Positions 26,101-41,100 are shown, counted from the stretch's first letter. The stretch is 64,000 nt of DNA from Gambelia wislizenii (GCA_030847615.1 JAUMIR010000014.1:15724501-15788500), one strand, 5' to 3'. Notes: generated by a model not told the origin, from the letters alone. A program made the numbers and translations.

Positions 26101-29100
26101 AAGGGATTATGACAGGGATCCTGCTTCTGATTGTTGGACTGGAGATTGCTGGCAGGAGGGGGGTAGGAACGTCTGTCTGCTGCGTTCTGATTGACAGGGG
26201 CACAGACCCTTGTTACTTGCAGCCCCTGCTGCCTGGTAAACCAAGACTGGTAGATTGGGCCACAACTAAAGTAGTTACCTAACTAAGTAGCTTATCTAGA
26301 ATTGTGGCCAGTGTTGTTTTTCCTTCTTCACAATTTTATTGCAAGCTGCCTTGTAAGGGATTGCCCTAAAAGAGAGGAAAGAAATTGAGTTAATGAGTAA
26401 AAACTACATACAGGTCAGCCCCCATATCCAGAGATTCAGTATCCATGGATTCACTTATCCACATCTGAAAAAATATGTTCTCACTAGGCATTTGTAGGTC
26501 CTTCACTGTGATTCAATGGTCAATCTCCAGTGTTCATCTTATTGAAAATAGTAGGGTTCCCTATTATCCATGGTTTCAAGTATCCACAGGGGGTCTTGGA
26601 ACATATCCCCCATGGATACAGGGGTTGACCTGTAGTCCCATTTCTTTGGGTTACAGTTAGAACTGCATATAGGTGGCAATTCCAAGATTACACATGAACT
26701 ACAGTATTTGCACAAGTTGCAGTGCAGAGGCATTCTTGGCTTTGCTTAGCCTGGAATAATAATTATAATTACAAAATTATAATTTAGTTATAACTACATA
26801 ATTACAAAATAATTTCTTAAATGTATTTGTATACTTGTTTTTCCTGCTTCGTACTGGTTCACTTTCTGTTATGTGGCTAATTCTCAAAACCCTTGTGACA
26901 AAACCATTGCAATTTATGTGTTAAAATGGCCAGCAATTATATCTGCCTTTTAAAATCCTATGGATTCACAAAGTGGTTTATGATGTGGTGGGCGGGGGGG
27001 ACGACGAAGAATTGGACACAAGCCAAACAGAATGCACATACAGCCAAAAATATCCATAACAGCAATAAAAGCAGCAGTGCAAAATGCAATTAAAATAGTA
27101 TAAGGGCAACTTCTCTTTGGTACTTCAAAGCTGCAGAATTAAAACAGTTTCGTGCTAAGCCAAGAAGTTTTAAAAGAGTGGGTGCCAGCCAGGAATTCCT
27201 GTAAAAGGAGTCCCCTTGGGGGGCACTATCACAAAAGAGGCCTTTTGCCCAGGTATCCCTTGTCAGGTCTCTGCAGATCAGGGCACCCACAGGAGGGCAG
27301 GGTAGAAGCAAAGGGGTCTTGTACCTATTGCAGTCCTGAGCCACAGAATACACTAGAGATTGACTTCCAGCAGGGGGAGCGAAGATGACGGACTGGTCTA
27401 CATGGAGCTCCGTGGGGGCTAGTTCTTCAGGAACGGCAAGTGGGGGTCTGATACGAAGACGACCAGATTCCCTTTATCTGGGAAGGTGGGGGATAATTGG
27501 GGCTTGTGATATCTTGCTGTCTCAAATGTGGGGGTTAACAGCAGATTATTCTCTGTCCCCGGTTGAGAGATGGCAGATTTTGAGCAGCCATTGTGGCTTT
27601 TGAAAGCCTGCGGGCTACAAGTCTTCACCTCTCCCCCCCACTTTAAAGGAGAAACTTTGATAAGAGTATAAATTTGATAATACTGACTCAAACAAGTCAA
27701 ATTTCTTCAGACAGCCTCTTTTCATTTTGAGGGAGCAATTAGGATTGTTGAGTTAACTGTGGTAATCTTATCAGCATTCCCGGTAGGAGGAAGGGAGTTT
27801 AAAGGAATGTTGATGATCAAAGGGAGTAGAGCTATAAATTATAAGCTATAAGCTGGTGATCTGGAAAACAATAAAGGAAATCTGTACAGAAGCCTTACCC
27901 TTGCAAATATACGAGACTTTGGGTGAATTGGAAATTAAAGTGCAAGGGAAAGGAGAAAGGGAAGGGATATAGGGGGCTCTTTAAATCTACTAGGAGCAGT
28001 CTTTTGACACTGCATAGGCTGTTTTTAGTGCTGCGTAGGCAGTATTTTTGCGCAGTGAAAGAACATTGAATAGTTGATAACAGTGTAACACTGTGGATTA
28101 ACAGGCAATAATGGAAGCAGAGGGAAACACATGGATTTAATTACAAGGGGTTAGAAAGATCGAATCAGAGGAAAAGAGCATGTGAGCAGGCGGAAGCGGA
28201 TAGAGACAAGGAGCAGAGGGACGACGCAGACAGGATCAGAGGGAAAAGTATGTGTGAGGCTAGAGGCAGAGGGATATCGTGGAGAGCGAAGCAGAGGGAC
28301 GACGTAGACTGGCTCAGAGGGGGAAAAAAGAGAGGCGTGTGAGTAGATGGAGTGAGAGTGATAAAGAGTGGATTGGAGCAGACAGACGGGGCAGAACAAC
28401 TCAGAGGGAAAAGAGTGTGAAAGGGCAGTTTGGATTAGAGTGACGGCTGAGACTGGATTGGAGGGGGATAGGATAGAAAGGAACAGAGGAACAATGCAGA
28501 CCTGATCAGAGGGAAAAGAGGAGGCGTGTGGATAATTAGTAAGCAGCTGGAGGCAGATGTTTTATGAGCAGATCAGAACGAAGGTTTGACGTGGATTGGA
28601 CTTGTGGCACATAATAACTCGGATAAGTAAACATAACGTAGCAGAAACTGGAGAGATAAGAATTAAGTTAACCATCAGGACTCAAGGTTCAAGACAGAAT
28701 TTATAGATATTTATAGATATTATTTAATTTAAAGATTATTTCTGCGTACTTGTCTTAATAACTTGACAGATTAATTCATTATTCACACAATCTTTTATTA
28801 AATTAATTAATTACTTGTCTATTGCTATACCGAATTGCTGTTCACTATTTACATATGTTTTGATATTTAGAGAACTGATTATTAGCTACTCAAGTAGTTA
28901 ATGAACAGAGTATTTAGGCAGTACATTTTGAATTACTGATAAAGTAGTTCTGTTCCTAATTAAAAAGAAACAATCAATATTATAAATCTATACGTCTCTG
29001 GGAAAATCTGAAAAGGAATATATGATAGAAAATTTAGATGTTAAAAATCATATTAAATATTAGTGGATGGTGGGGTACAAATAGAAGAAATTTACAATAA

Positions 29101-32100
29101 ACTAAATGGCATCAGGGCGGAGGTCCAGGGCATATACCACCTCTGAATCTACTCTACCAAGAAAGGGATCGACTGAGATGCCTCCCAAGCAAATAGATAT
29201 CAATGCACAAATTTTGGATGAAATCAAGTCTCTTAAGAAGGAGATGAAGGAAGATTTATGGAATTTTAAGAAAGAAATGAAGCAGGATTTAGAAAAAATA
29301 GGAAGGAGATTAAATAAAATGTCAACTGATATAAAGGAGATTAAAGAAGATGTGGCTAAAGTGACAACAAGGACAACAACTTTAGAAACTCAAAACTTAG
29401 AGGATTTCTACCGAATTAGAGGGGGAAAAAATGTAAATCTCTTACAGGAGTTAAGATACAGGGAGAAATGTATAAAGTTGAGGGGACTATCTGAAATGAT
29501 GTATGAAAATCTGCATGAAAGAATAATCCCCTCTCTAGCAAACTATATAGAAGTCTCAGAGGAGTGTATTGAACAGGATGTCGATAATAATAATAATAAT
29601 ATAATAAAATTTTATTTATATCCCGCCCCTCTGCAACGCAATCGGGGCGGCTTACAATATAAAAACCCCATACTCACAATACCCTAGCCCACCCACCCCT
29701 TAAAATAATATTAAATTGCAAAGGATTAAAAACATGCATTAATTAAAATATATATAAATTAGAAGAAAAAAAATTAAAAACATACAATCGTAGCCTATAA
29801 AGGGCAGCTGAGTCTTGGGCCGGGATAATTATTCAGGAAAGGCCTGCCGGAAAAGATCCGTCTTGACAGCTTTTTTAAACTGTTTAGAGTGAACTCAGTG
29901 ATAGCAAAAGAAAGAAGACTGCCAAGGGATATTGTTATATCATTCACAAGATCCAAAATGAGGGACAAAATACTGCAAAAAAGCTACACGAATAAGCTGA
30001 TAATAGAAAAAAAGGAAATTCAAATGTATAAGGACACGCCAGTTGAGATCTTGAAGAAAAGGCAAAACTATAAACTACTAACGCAGAAACTAACAAAAAT
30101 AAGAATTAACTATAGGTGGAGTGTGTGGAGGGGATCTCTTTTACATACAATCAGAAACGCTATAAAATAAATACATTAGAGAAAGCAAAAGATTTCTTGG
30201 GAAAATTGAGTGAAGATGAACAAAAATATGAGGACAAGAGAAGAAGAAGGGAAGGAAATGCAGCAGAAGATAAGAGACAATTAGAGGGAAATGAACAGAA
30301 AGAAAATGAATCGGATGAGAATAAGGGAAGTGAAAATGGTTCAGATGAGGGAAAGGAAGAAGGGAAAGATGAGTTATCAGATGAAGAAGAGAAAAAGAAT
30401 GAAGTGGAAGGTAGAGAAGGACCAAATAATGTAGATATACAGTAATGACGATGAATATAACATCGTGGAAAGTCAAAGGTTTAAATACTCTAACCAAAAG
30501 AAGACGAATATTCCACTTTTGGGGGGGGAAAATAGATCGGACATTACTTGCCTGCAAGAAATGAGGATACGTCAAGGAGACAGCAAATATCTGAGAAATA
30601 TAAAATTGGATCAAGAATTTTTCTCCTCCTCAGCTAAGAAAAAGAAGGGAGTTGCGATGTATGTGAACAAAAAGTACGTTACGAGGGGGAAAAATTTGGA
30701 TAATGAAGGCCACTATATAGGAATTGAAGTTAAACTCACCAACATAAGAATGTATATAATTGCAATTGATGTCCCCTTGGAAAGGAAAGAACAATTCTTT
30801 TTGAAATTCCAGAGAGAGATGGATAATCTAGAAAAAGATACAATAATACTTGCAGGAAATTTCAATGGAGTATTAGATGGAAGAATGGACAGATCTGGAA
30901 ACTACAGTTGCCCCTCCACATTTGTGAACTTAGCATTCACGGTTTTGCATATTTGCGGTTTTGGGAGGGCCCCCCCGCCCTCCCAACAGCAGTGACACGG
31001 GGCCTCCGGAGGCCCCACGAAGGCCTTGGGGGGGAGGGCCAGGGAGGCCTCAACGGGGCCTTTGGAGACCCTCTGAAGGCCCCGCGAAGGCCTTGGGGGG
31101 CAGGGAGGAGGGCCGGGGAGGCCTCCGTGAAGGCCTTGGGAGAAATGGGGGAGGGATGGGGAGGCCTCCGCGGGGCTTTCGGAAACCCTCCGGAGGCCCC
31201 GCGAAGGCCTTGGGGGGAGGGGGGAGGGGCGGGGAGGCCTCAATGGGGCCTTCGGAGACCCTCCGGAGGCTCCGCGAAGGCCTTGGGGGGAGGGGGAGGG
31301 CCGGTGTGGCCTCTGCGGGGCATTCAGAGACCCTCTGAGGGCCCCACGAAGGCCTTGGGGGGGAGGGGGAGGGCTGGGGAGGCATCCACTGGGCCTCAGG
31401 AGGGTCTCCAGAGGCCCCGTGAAGGCCTTGGAAGGCAGGGGGAGGTGGGGGAAGCGACTATGGGGCCTCCGGAGGCCCCCTGGTCGCTTTGGTGGGGGAG
31501 GGGGAGGGCAGTCATTATTCGCAGAATTTTCACATTCACAGGGGTCTGATAGATTACCTAAAATATGTTTTAATATGATGGATGAATTTGATTTAGTAGA
31601 TATATGGACATCAAAGTACAAAAATGAGAAGGGCTAGACTTTCTATTCAGATGTACATAAGACAATGTCCAGGATTGATATGTTTTGGGCAACAAAGGAT
31701 TTGTTATTGAAGATAAAATCTATGAAAATAATACTGAAAACTGTCTCTGGCCACAATCTGATAAGATTAAAGATGATGTTGCCCAAGAAAGAATACATCT
31801 GGAGATTAAAAGAAAGTATGTTAAAAGAGGAAAAATTTGTTCAGAAAATCAGAGATGAAATCCACTTCTATTTTAGATGCAACAAATTGGAAGAAACTAA
31901 AATGAAAGCAACATGGGAAGCCTTTAAAGTGACAATAAGAGGACTATTCCTGCAAAAAGGAGCAGAGATTGTCAAACTAAAGAAAGAAAAGAATAAGTCG
32001 TTGTTAGAAGAATTGAAATTAAAAGAGAAATTAAGAGAAAAACTGCAGAATAAAATTATTCAAAATGAAATAAAGTTATTAACAGCAATAATTAATTCAA

Positions 32101-35100
32101 ACACGATTGAAGAAATTGGTGATAAGCTAAAGAAAATAAAACAGACATTTTGAACAGGCAAATAAGACAGGCCGTTGGCTATCATATAAATTAAAAAAAG
32201 AAGCAGGAAAAAATAATTACTGAAATTAAAGAGGATGGGATAATATTATTGAATCAAGAAGATATAAAAAGTATCTTTTTAAAATGTTATACTTCCTTAT
32301 ACAAAGAACAAACTCGATAAGAAGGCTATGAGGAAGAAATGATTAAGTATATAAAAGAGAACAAATTTCTAATGCTATCAGAGAAACAAAGATTAAGCTT
32401 ATCCTATCCATTTAGCAAAGAAGAAATTTCAATAGCTATTAAAAATCTAAAGAATGGGAAAGCACCTGGTCCTGATGGTTTTACAGCAGCATTCTATAAA
32501 ACATTTGAAAATGAATTAATACCACATTTTCAAGAGACTATAAATCTAATTCATACTGATGGAATACCGGAGACTTGGAAGGCAGCGAATATTATGGTGA
32601 TTCCAAAAGAGGGAAAAGATATAATGGATGTTAAAAATTACCATCCAATATCGCTTTTAAATGTGGATTATAAAATCTATGCCACAATATTAATAGTAGA
32701 CTTAAAACAATCTTAAAGGACATTATACATACAAACCAAAATGGTTTCCTACCCAGAAGAACATTGTCATTAAATATTCAAACTTATTTGAACACATTAG
32801 AATATTACAAAAAAAAATAGCAATAAAAAAGCTGCTATAATTTTTGCTGATGCAGAAAAAGCTTTTGACAATGTTAGCTGGTCCTTTCTAATAAATGTAA
32901 TGAAAGAATTGGGATTCAGATCATTCATAATGGAAAATATAGAAAAAAATTACGAAGATCAAAAAGCTCACATTATAATTAACGGTGAATGAACATATGC
33001 GGTAGAAATTCAAAAGGGAACCAGACAGGGATGTCCTCTTTCACCTTTGCTTTTCATTGTGGTTTTGGAAATTCTAATGGATATAATTAGGAAAACAAAA
33101 GCAATTGAAGATCAAAAATCAAGAATACAAAGTCATGGCATTTGCCGATGGTTTAGCTATCATTCTAGAGGATCCGGTAGAAAATATATCTATATTAATG
33201 GAAACCATATTGAAATTTGGAAAATACTCAGGTTTTAAGATCAATAAGGAAGAAAACAATAATCTTGACTAAAAACATCTCCAAGAAAGAGGAAGATAAA
33301 TTAAGAATAAAATCAGAATGTAAAATTGATTAGCAACAGATGGTATCTAACTCCTTTAAAATTAAAATTTATAGAACAAAAGAAAAATAATGTTGGAAAT
33401 GTGAGAAGGAGACCAGTTCTTTGATGCACATATGGTGGAACTGTCCATTTATCAAAAAATATTGGTTAAAAATACACAGATTGATCCAAAGAATATTTGA
33501 CATTCAATTCGCTTTCAATCCCAAATTATACTTATTAAACATCATGTCAGTATTAGAGAAAAATGACGAGAAAAAATACTGGAGAATAATATTGTACTTA
33601 TGTACCACAGCTTAGTGAATTTGGCAGCTTAGTGGAAAAATAAAGAGTGTCCCCAAATAGAAGATTGGTTGCATAAAGTTTTAGAAAAGAAAGACAATGA
33701 TAAATTAGCGTATATATTGAAAAAAAAATCTGAAAAAGTTGAAAAAGAATGGACTCCAGTAATGAACTATTGGCAAAAAAAAAAAAAATTGAAAAGATTA
33801 TGTAAATTTCGGAAACAGGAAGTAAACAGTGGAAGGGAAAAATTTTCAATTCAGGTGAACAGTGATTAGAGGAATTAACTTAATTAAGAAATTACACTTT
33901 TTATTAGTATTAATATCATATGGAGATTATGATTATATAAATAAGAAAGTGAAACTAAACAGAAAGAACAATAAACATTCTTTGAATAGGTATACAGAGG
34001 AAGTCAGTATTTTATTATTTATTTAAGTATACATTATGCATTATGTATCATGTAACAAAAAATGTAGTGAAGCTGTACAAAATGTATAAGTAATAAAAAG
34101 TAAAATAAAAAAAAAGAATATACTAGAGATTGCTTCACAGTGATAGAAAGGGGTTCTGTGCAACTAGTCCCAGTTAAGAACTTTGAGAAGGCCCTTCATT
34201 CAATCCAGCCACCTTCAGAGGAGACTAAGCAAAACCCTTTCTGTATAGGCAAAGCTTTTGGCAACTCACCTCTGGCTTGCTGCATAATGGGCTTTTAAAT
34301 GGACGGGTGCTTTTACTGGTGTGTTTTTAAATTTTGTCTAGTATTTTTAATGTTTTCCTCCCATTTAATATAAGTATTACCAGCTGTACCTGGTGTAACA
34401 TACACCGTTATGTGCATATATAAAACACTTGGGTATGATTCTCTGTTTCCATTCCCACTCTGCTGATTGGCCACTTAGGAAACATGTCAAGAGTATGATC
34501 ATTTGACGCATTAATATATAACCTTTCAAATGAACTACGATGGCTAATTTCATGCCGAGAGTCCCTCCGCCACTGCCATGCAACTGCGCGTACCCACAGA
34601 CACATAGACACACACACCCCACACACGCCAGGATGTGAGAGCCTCAACATCACCATGCAACCACACGTACTCACACACATACCACACAACACACACAACA
34701 CACTACACACACACACACACACACCATGTGCACCAGGACATGAGAGCCCCTCTGCCACAGCCATGCAATTACACATACACACACAAACACCACACTAAAC
34801 ACATACGCACACCATGCTACACACATACACCATGCGCAGCAGGATGCAAGAGCTCCTCCGTCACTGGCATGCAACCGCTCATACACCACACTACACACAC
34901 ATCGCGCATGCCAGGATGCGAGAATCCCTAGTTGCTACTATGCAACCACACAAACCCCATGCTACACACACTCCCATGCTACACACACACACAACCCAAA
35001 TGTGGCAGGATGCAAGAGCCCCTCCACTGCCATGTTTAGAAAGGACTTGAAGTTTTCCACATGTTTCCACCCCAAGGCCCAAGAGGAAGGAACTACTACA

Positions 35101-38100
35101 GACAGCACAGAAGGCCCAGGGCACAGCTACAGACAGCACCCAGGGTACCAGAGACCCAAAGGGCCAGGCAGCACAGAAAGGCCCCAGGCAGCCTTTGAAA
35201 GGCCCCAGGCAGCCCAGAAAGGTAGGACAGGAGGGAAAAGAAGAAAGAAGAGGGTGGGGGACACATAGAAAGCAGCATCACTTTCCCCCATGCGTGCATA
35301 TTAAGACAGCAAGGGGAGCTGGCTGAGTATTTACTTACTGCAGCTCAACAGGCAAAGTTGTGGCTGTAGGCCAAGGAGGTCGTACTGAAAAACACCATCT
35401 AGCTGCTGATTGGCTGGCCAACAGAGCACTACATTTGGTTGGGTATGTTTCCCAAGTGGCCTATCAGCACACTGGGAACGGCAACATACCCAAGAGAATT
35501 ATATATATAGATTTACTGCAAAACCGAGAGCCGGTGTGGTGTAGTGAGTATTCGGTTGGGCTGCATCTGCACTGCAGAAATAATCCAGTTTGACACCGCT
35601 TTAATAGCCATACTATAGAATTCTGGGATTTATAGTTTTGTAAAATATTTAGCCTTCTTTGCCAGAGAGCTCTGGTGCCACAACAACGACAAATCCCAGG
35701 ATTCCATAGCATGGAGCAGACTCTAGAAAGCCAGGGTTTTGAATCCCCACTAGACCATGGAAACCTATTGGGTGGCAAGTTTCCTTCTTTCAGTCTCCAA
35801 GGGAGGCCATGGCAAACTCCCCCCTTCTGAACAAATCTTGTCAAGAGAACCAAGTGATAGGGTTCTCTTGGCAAGGGTCCTTAGGGTTGCCATAAGTTGG
35901 GAAGAACTTGAAGGCATACAGCAATAAAACCCATCTTAAATCTCATTTGTTCAAGAAAGATAAGATAGAAATAGAATGAATATGGTTGTTTGAACTGAAG
36001 GAAAGCTAACAATAGCCCTAAAAGCCACCACCCCCCATAAACTGTATTGTACCCATCTAATTGCAAGGGCAACTGGTTCTTTTGGAGTAATGGCTCACTC
36101 ATTGGTTTCGAACACGTATGCTGCCTTGGCCTCTCAAATAAGGGCCAAATCAAAAAAGGAAGTTATCATGACTTTCTGAGTTGTCTAGCACCAAAAGTAA
36201 CCAAAAGAGTTTCATCTAGAGAATGGATTGATTAAATAATGACTTTATCTCCTTAGGCCACTGGGCAAAAATAGCTTCTGAGTTACCCCATCGCTCGGGA
36301 TCACAGTGTCTCAGCAAGTGGAAAGGGCTACTGGGGTATCGGGTAAGTTCAATTCTTTGTTGTACTTGAGATTCTTGCTTTGTAGGATTCTAAGGAAAGT
36401 ATTGAGTGCCAGTATGGTAAAGTGGTTTGACCGTTGGGCTATGACTCTGGAGACCAAAGTTCGAATCCCCGCTCAGCCATGGAAAACCACTGGGTGATCT
36501 TGGGCCAGTCACGCTCTCTCAGCCTCAGAGGAAGGCAAAGGCAAACACCTTCTGAACAAATCTTACCAAGAAAACCCTATGATAAGTTCACCTTAGGGTC
36601 GCCATAAGTCAGAAATGACTCGATGACCCACAACAACAACAACAGCAGCAGTAACACAGCAGTGGTGAGGATTAGGCCTTCTGCAGTATTCTTGGAGTTT
36701 TGATGGCTGCTCTGTTCTGAAGCAAAGTATTAAGAGTGTGCAGGTGTGATTTATTTTGCCAAGAAAACTCCATAATAGGTTTGCCTTAGAGTTGCCATAA
36801 GTTGACTTGAAGGTACACAACAACAATAGTCAGGTATGATTGGTGCTTAAATGGACCAAATTTTTGGCCTTAAATTTAATTTCTAGAAATACCACCTTGT
36901 GCCAGGTCCTGAGGATAGGATTTTTGACATGGGTCCAAGGCTGTTTCATCCTGGCCCCTTTCTTTTCCTTATCGCCTTACTTGAGGCTAAACAGGGTCAG
37001 ACTGGTTAGTCTTTTGATGGAGGGGCATCAGGACTGAATGCCAGGAATCTCAAGGCAGCATTGGGAAAGAATCCTGAAGCCACTGAGACCCATGGCTGCA
37101 AGTCAGAGCTGACAGTACTGGCCTAGATGGACCAGTGGCCTGACTCTGTAGTGGGGAGCTCTGTGTTTGCATTTCCCTAGTATTGTTTAAAGATGTGGTA
37201 TCCGGTTGGACATGTTTAAAAGATACAGCTAGAGACCGTTTTCTGTAACAGCTCTCTCTGAACTTAAATTGTGATGGTGATATCTTGTTTATTTGTTGGA
37301 AGATACAATGAAACCCCATTGAACAACTGGTGCTGCCCCTGGAACAATATTGAAGTGGGACCTATCTTACATGTATTATTTCATTGTGAATACTATCAAA
37401 GGGTTAGGAAAGACTTAGGGGTTGTCTATACTCCTCATAGAATTTGAGAAGGAGGGGGACCAAATCTACCAAAAACTCAGCAGGAGAGGCCTTTGCAGCT
37501 TTTCCTGAAGTTTTTAAAAAGCTCTGTGGGGAATGTGCATTCCCGCTCATTGGGACAACCGATTCGCTTTCATTTGCATTCCCAATAAGAGCAGAAGTGG
37601 AAAGCTGGTTGGTCAGACGTGCACAGGGGGTGGAACTTGCTAACAAGGCAAGTGCCCAGAACTGCCATGTTGGATGTTCACCTTAGCAATTGTGTGCTGA
37701 GGCAGCAAAACAGCCTTTTTAAAATTTATTTAGGCTGAATATCTCACTTTCACACCTTAGATATGCTTTTAAAAAATACTGTTTGGCGGCAACAACTGGA
37801 GACAACAAAAACGCGAGTAATTCACTCACGACTGCCATCTTGATTTGCAGACATGCCTGTTGGGACAGCGAAAGTGGATAGCGTCACATACCTGCAATCT
37901 TGCAAAAAAAAGCTGTTAAGACAAATAGAAGCTGCTTTGAATTAGCATTTAGTGCACATCAATCCATATTTTTCCCTTCGTATAGACAAGCCTTTAATAT
38001 TCCCAGTTTTCAGCTTTTCCCAGGCCGCTCCTCTGAACCTCTTTTTAACTATTTTGTTCAAAGCTTCCAACAAGATGTTTACAGAACAGGTAGCTAAGTT

Positions 38101-41100
38101 TTTAACTTTGGTAATTCTTACTAGATCATCTGTGACAGAATAATGTTAACTATTCAGTTGGTCCTCTGTATCCTCAGATTTGGTATCCACGGATTCCACG
38201 ATCCACAGCTTGAAAATATCCCCCCGCCAAAAAGAAATAAAATTCTAAAAAGCAAACCTTGCTGTTTGCCATTTTATATCCAACCTTCTATCCTGCAGGA
38301 ATGACTTGAGCATCCATGGATTTTGCTATCCATGTGGGGTCCTGGAACCAAATCCCAGCAGATACCAAAGGCCCCCTGTATATAATGCATAGCTGATTTT
38401 TAAACTGTTTTAATATTTAGACATGTTATTGTGTACTGTGTGCTTTTCTGCAAGACAGCCTAAATACCTTGAAGGTACCAGATTCTGTCTGATCTTGGAA
38501 GCTATGCAGGGTCAATCCTGGTTAGTACTTGGATGGGAGACTGCCAATGAAGACCAGGTGCTGTAGGCTATATTTCAGAGGAAGGAACTGGCAAAACCAC
38601 TTCTGAGTATTTCTTGCTTAAGAAAACCCTATGGAAAATTCATGGGGCTGCCATAAATCAACAGGCGACTTGAAGGCACATACACAAGATGTGGCCTTGG
38701 TCCCTTCTCCCCAAATGCTGCAGGCTAAAACTTCCAGAGAATGGGGAAAGGTGCCTTTTTGGACTGTTGCTCCTAGATTCCCCCAGCCTGCTATGCTGGC
38801 TGGGGGATTCTGGGAGTGGCAGTCCAAAAAGAAGAACCTTTCCCAAGCCTAGCTGGACTGCCAAGGAATCCCAGGTGCTGTAGGCTATATTTCAGAGGAA
38901 CAAACTAGCAAAACCACTCTGAGTATTCCTTGCCTCAGAAATCCCTGTGAATAATGCATGGGGGTCACCATAAGCCGACAGGCAATTTGAAGGCACATAG
39001 GCACATGTGCTTTTCTACTAAATGTGTCCTTGAATCTGGGGATTTTACCATCTATTGATGGCAAATAAATACAATTGACAAAGGGGTGTCTTTATTTTTA
39101 AAGAGAAGCCGGAAGAAGAAACCAGAGAACAGACCTTGCTGGAAGAGGAAGCATGTCCGAAGAGGGAGCCCCAGTCTTTCAGAGTCTAGTGGTGAAGAGT
39201 CAGATTTGGATCTGGGGGAGGAGAGTGCAGAGGAGACTAAGAACCGCAAAGATAAAATGGCTGGGCACTGGCGAGTGCCAAGCATCAACCTGTGGGTCCC
39301 TACGAGGAAGGATTGGTCAGAAACAAGAACAGAAGAGCTAGCATCTGTCACTTTGCTTTCAAAAGGCTTTGATGTGAACAGAAAGCGGAAGCGAGCCCCT
39401 GGTGCTCTTCTTGACCCAAAAGAACACCAGGCTGCGGATGTTCCCAACAATATAGATTCTAGGATTTTGCAATCATCCCAAAATAAAGAGGAGAAGGAGG
39501 CAGCAGAGGAGGACAGACAGGTATGTACTTGAAAGCAGGAACTCTCTAGCTGTCTGGTATAATTTCCTGGCCCTTTAGATGTAGGTATGTAGGTTTGTTT
39601 CTTTGAGTGCTCTGAAGTAGCCAAAGTAGACTGTTCTTTTCACCTCTGATTTTGTATAGAATCTAAACCAGGCCTCTAAATGAGCTGTTCACCTACAGCA
39701 GGGGATTTTATCAAATGATTTTTTTCCCTTTTTCTTGCAGCCTTTCGGTGGGAAACAACTGACCCCTGGCAGTGTTTTAGGGCAGGTCCACTAACTGCAA
39801 AAAACAAAACAAAAAAACCCTCATAGAATCATAGTCCAGCTAACCTCTGGATTGTGAGATTATGCCCCCCCCCACAGAGAGAGAGAGAAGAAACTTCTCA
39901 CCTTTCAGAGCCTCACACAAAGAATGATGGTGCCCCTGTCTTTTTCTCTTCTTGCATATTTGTTAGATATTTGTTTATTGAAAGAAGGTAGAACTCAGGC
40001 CTTCCCAAATTATGAAAACAATAAGGCTGCAAACCTATACACAATGGAACTTATTTCCAGGCAAGCATGCAAATGTTTGCACAGAACAGAGTTATGGTCT
40101 GTAGGCTGCAGAATATCAGTTTCTGGTTCATAGCACTCTCACATAGACCAAAAATGACCAGAATCAGAACTAATAATTTTGCAGTGCACACATTAGAAAG
40201 AGCTGTTAATCTCTTATCTCATTTCCCCAAAACTGAGTAGAGTCAACTACCAATCTTGAGGAGCAGCAGAACCAGCAGAGGCTAGACTATGACCTAATGA
40301 TTTCTTCTCTAATGTGATAGGAATATCAGCTGATTTGATAACAAAGGTGCCAAGATACCAATTTGCTCCCTCGATTCTACACTTCTGAGTGATTGTGGCA
40401 TTCTTGCTCTTTACCACCTCACTGCTGCTGTCAGATATTAGGACACAAGTTTATATTTCTACGTCATGCTAAGTACTTCTACTTTAGAATTCCCTTCTTA
40501 TTAGCATTGTTGTTTGGCTCAGATGATGATGATGATGATCTTATTTATTTATATCCTGTCTTTCTCCCTGAATATTCTTTTACTGAAAGAAAAAAACTCT
40601 TCCTTGCCCACCCAAAAATTCCTACACTAGTTCCACCCTCACACTAACCTAAATATAAAGTTAACTAACCAACATTGACCATATGCTTTCTCTCAGCTCC
40701 ACATCTCATAGCAAAGTTTTCCCCAACTAGCAATTTTTCAGTCTCTCGGTCATTCAACCAGTCACCATTTGTGCTTCCTTCCAGATATCCCCCCCCATCG
40801 ACATACCACTTTGTTTATGCTTTTATATTAAGACTATATAAATATTTGCGTAGAGCTGTGGAATGTCATCCTGTTCTCTGTTCTTTCATCCTTATTTTCC
40901 TGATGTTCTTTTCTTCTTCTAATTCTGCAGAATGCCAAAAGCACAAAGGATTCTTGGAGAGTTTCCCTGGCTTATGTGAAAAGCGTGTTAAGGAGAAATA
41001 GCTATGAGCTACAGAGAAGAAGTGTAAGTATCTTGGGGCAGGACAAGCTAAAGTAGATGATGAAGACATGGAAATAGTTCGAGTTTTTCCATACCTTGGC

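Larger units (their letters stand above)
27363..34114 (+). mobile_element. Full-length L1 LINE, inactive, with two nested insertions
   Basis: An 18-bp target duplication, agaatacactagagattg, is at 27345-27362 and again with one mismatch at 34115-34132. A 5' UTR of about 1.7 kb precedes two broken reading frames, and the 3' end is an A-rich tail. Nested insertions sit at about 29586-29885 and 30903-31549. Without them the element is about 5.8 kb, normal for an L1. It accounts for more than half of the 11.1-kb intron. Confidence 0.9.

Noticed and set aside
31000..31510. CRISPR-like repeat array
   Set aside because: Units are contiguous diverged minisatellite copies without unique spacers, in a vertebrate genome.
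30902..31621. Long open frames on both strands encoding Pro/Arg-rich or Gly-rich proteins
   Set aside because: They follow the G-rich minisatellite units and lack stops only because the repeat has almost no A or T. No start context or known domain.
36401..36480. A tRNA gene
   Set aside because: Box A and B-like sequences belong to the head of a Sauria SINE; no cloverleaf can be completed.
38461..38575. A 5S rRNA gene
   Set aside because: It has several differences from 5S rRNA, lacks a T-run terminator at the right place and continues into a SINE tail; several dispersed copies exist.
39924..41001. Other open frames in intron 16 read as genes
   Set aside because: They are low-complexity or repeat-derived; the only exon-like segment is 40931-41023 in a different frame.
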